Shown: positions 4,858 through 6,002 of the stretch, in pieces | Layout: the number at the start of each line of letters is the position of its first letter | Numbering within the stretch: position 1 is the first letter of the stretch | Origin: an uncultured Collinsella sp. | GTDB taxonomy: Bacteria > Actinomycetota > Coriobacteriia > Coriobacteriales > Coriobacteriaceae | Direction of reading: 5' to 3' | Length of the DNA: 6,002 nt | NCBI GenBank assembly: GCA_900542305.1 | Contig: UQMU01000060.1 | Location: forward strand, 1-6,002 | Position numbers and translations under genes: made by a program | Notes under the pieces: generated by a model | What the model was told of the DNA's origin: nothing | What the model saw: the letters and a program-made list of their open reading frames with translations, nothing else | The model's database searches: none

Positions 4858-5783
4858 TATGCCGGCTGACGGTCGAGGCACGCGTCCCACATTTGGTCGC
4901 GCTCCTCCTGGCTGACGCCCTTGAGCGTCTTATCGATGAGTTTGAGCAGCTTGTCCGAGCCCTTGCGGCAGCCGACGTTTGCCGTGACCTCCTGCTTAAA
5001 GCCCTCGCCCTCGGCAAATTGAATCGGCACGATGCCCGGATTTTGGGCCATATAGCCCTTCTCGTTCTCGGTGTTGTAGGTCACGGCGTCGCACGTGCCC
5101 TGCAGCAGGTTCGAGAACACCGTGGGGACCGAATCGACCGGATTCTTGTGGACGACGCCCGGGATCTCGTCGATGACGGTATCGAGCATGGTGTCCTTTT
5201 GACCGAGCACCGTGGCGCCGCTGAAGTCGCTGAGCTTGGTCGCGTTTTGGTAGGGTGAGCCCTCTTTTACGAACAGACCAAAGTACCCGATAAAGTACGG
5301 GTCGGAAAAGCCGACGGACTCCTCGCGCTCGGGCGTGGCGCTCATGCCGGCAATGATGAGGTCGATCTGGCCGTTGTTGAGCGAATCGATAAGGCCCGAG
5401 AAGCTCTGCTTGACGGCAACGGGCTCGCCGCCGAGGGCCTTGCAGACGATCTTGGCGATCTGCACGTCGTAGCCGTCGGCATAGGCGCCCTGCACGTTAT
5501 CGATGGGGATGGTGAACTCGCTGGCCTCGGAGACCTGCCAGTTGTACGGGGCGTAGGCCGCCTCCATGCCAATGCGGATCTTGTCCTTGCCGATGACGGA
5601 ATCGGACAGGTCGTCGCGACCGCCGCCCGTCGTAGGCTGGACCACTTCCAGCGTAGAGGGGCGCTGGCAGCCGGCGAGCGCGCCGGCGACGACGGTAGCG
5701 CTCGCGGCGAGGGCGCTACCCAAAAAGATGCGGCGGCTGCACACCGGTTGGCGCTGCGCATCGCGCTGTTGGGGAGAATGCAT
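4857..5783 (-). CDS. Amino acid-binding lipoprotein of ABC importer, Tat-type signal
   Basis: Extracytoplasmic solute-binding protein, family 3 (bac_SBP_3), 308 residues, which captures an amino acid and delivers it to the permease encoded next. The N-terminus has a twin-arginine motif SRRIFLG (16-22), a hydrophobic stretch, and a lipobox LAGC with C39 as the lipidated residue, so it is likely exported folded by Tat and anchored to the membrane. Family motifs: RIGMEAAYAPYNW (70-82), GYDVQIAKIVCKALG (104-118), GLIDSLNNGQIDLIIAGM (130-147), TPER (150-153, Arg likely binding the ligand carboxylate), FSDPYF (159-164) and GTCDAVTYN (229-237). An insert around 89-101 before GYDV resembles binding proteins seen in lactic acid bacteria. 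The start at 5783 follows AGGGAAGG; an earlier ATG at 5855 has no such site and would bury the signal peptide. Only 9 bases separate it from the permease. It ends in UAG. Ligand not determinable. Confidence 0.94.
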   Translation of the reverse strand: MHSPQQRDAQRQPVCSRRIFLGSALAASATVVAGALAGCQRPSTLEVVQPTTGGGRDDLSDSVIGKDKIRIGMEAAYAPYNWQVSEASEFTIPIDNVQGAYADGYDVQIAKIVCKALGGEPVAVKQSFSGLIDSLNNGQIDLIIAGMSATPEREESVGFSDPYFIGYFGLFVKEGSPYQNATKLSDFSGATVLGQKDTMLDTVIDEIPGVVHKNPVDSVPTVFSNLLQGTCDAVTYNTENEKGYMAQNPGIVPIQFAEGEGFKQEVTANVGCRKGSDKLLKLIDKTLKGVSQEERDQMWDACLDRQPA

Positions 5784-5789
5784 AATCTG

Positions 5790-5795
5790 CCTTCC
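5790..5795 (-). promoter_or_regulatory. Ribosome binding site of the binding-protein gene
   Basis: GGAAGG on the minus strand, 6 bases before the ATG at 5783. It supports the start that puts the Tat motif near the N-terminus. Confidence 0.65.
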
Positions 5796-5867
5796 CTGTT
5801 GAATCGTATGCTGACGACTTAACAGGATATACGCCCGCAACCAGCAGCGCGGCATGTGCGCGAAAAA

Positions 5868-5873
5868 TTAATA
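5868..5873 (-). promoter_or_regulatory. Weak candidate -10 box for the ABC operon
   Basis: TATTAA in an AT-rich patch about 85 bases before the binding-protein start. It matches TATAAT at four of six positions, and no good -35 hexamer is found at 16-18 bases. A TTGCCA, close to TTGACA, lies farther upstream, without a good -10 at the right distance. An operon promoter is expected in this interval, but its exact place is uncertain. Confidence 0.25.
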
Positions 5874-5951
5874 GACACGCGGTAGTCATTGGGAACGTCG
5901 ATGTTTTGGCAATGCCAGCGAGCGCCGCCCAAAGCGAACAAGTTGGCATCA

Positions 5952-5976
5952 AAACCACCCCTAAAAGGGGTGGTTT
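5952..5976 (-). terminator. Intrinsic terminator of an upstream gene
   Basis: A perfect 11-bp stem (5952-5962 with 5966-5976) and a 3-base loop. On the minus strand the descending arm ends in TTTT (5954-5951), which forms a short U-tract. It would end a minus-strand transcript entering from beyond 6002, so the ABC operon starts its own transcription. On the plus strand it is followed by GCTCTT, so weak two-way function is possible. Confidence 0.8.
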
Positions 5977-5982
5977 GCTCTT

Positions 5983-5995
5983 AGGGTATAACCCT
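5983..5995. repeat. Small dyad next to the terminator
   Basis: AGGGT (5983-5987) pairs with ACCCT (5991-5995) around a 3-base loop, 6 bases from the terminator stem. It is probably part of the upstream gene's 3' region; no coding sequence could be assigned in 5977-6002. Confidence 0.3.
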
Positions 5996-6002
5996 TGGAT
6001 TT

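Noticed and set aside
2928..5258. 776-codon open frame on the plus strand across the whole importer operon
   Set aside because: It lies antisense to three clearly identified genes, its composition is typical of a GC-rich shadow frame, and it shows no family motif. Length alone is not evidence here.
5716..5958. 80-codon open frame overlapping the binding-protein start
   Set aside because: It would start with GTG inside the terminator stem, has no ribosome binding site, and overlaps the signal-peptide coding region in another frame.

Overview
The window is GC-rich bacterial DNA with five complete protein genes, all read on the minus strand, so transcription runs from high to low coordinates. 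The codon preference, a Tat-type lipoprotein signal and Shine-Dalgarno-led genes suggest an actinobacterial genome. My best guess is class Coriobacteriia, for example a Collinsella-like gut bacterium. This rests on overall impression, as no species marker is present.

From the right edge: 5952-5976 is a strong intrinsic terminator for a gene beyond the window. A leader of about 170 bases follows, then a three-gene polar amino acid ABC importer: a Tat-type substrate-binding lipoprotein (4857-5783), a permease with an unusual extra N-terminal membrane domain (3699-4847), and an ATPase (2891-3676). The gaps are only 9 and 22 bases, so this is almost certainly one operon. A hairpin and a small palindrome fill the 72-base gap before a cytosolic M20 metallopeptidase of the carboxypeptidase S/PM20D1 type (1403-2818). 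The importer and peptidase may cooperate, one taking up amino acids or conjugates and the other releasing amino acids inside the cell, but this is inferred from adjacency.

A 248-base intergenic stretch (1155-1402) carries several inverted repeats and leads into prfA, peptide chain release factor 1 (87-1154). prfA ends at a UAG codon, followed two bases later by a 10-bp hairpin. The last 86 bases hold no gene I can support.

Most of the window is ordinary housekeeping and transport. The points worth a second look are: the release factor has Gln where class I factors carry a nearly invariant stop-codon-stacking His; four of the five genes, prfA included, end in UAG and none in UGA; the prfA leader is highly structured and contains a REP/RAYT-like word; and the permease and binding protein have non-standard N-termini. 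I saw no CRISPR array, tRNA, rRNA, complete mobile element or phage gene, and no clear evidence of a novel multi-gene system.
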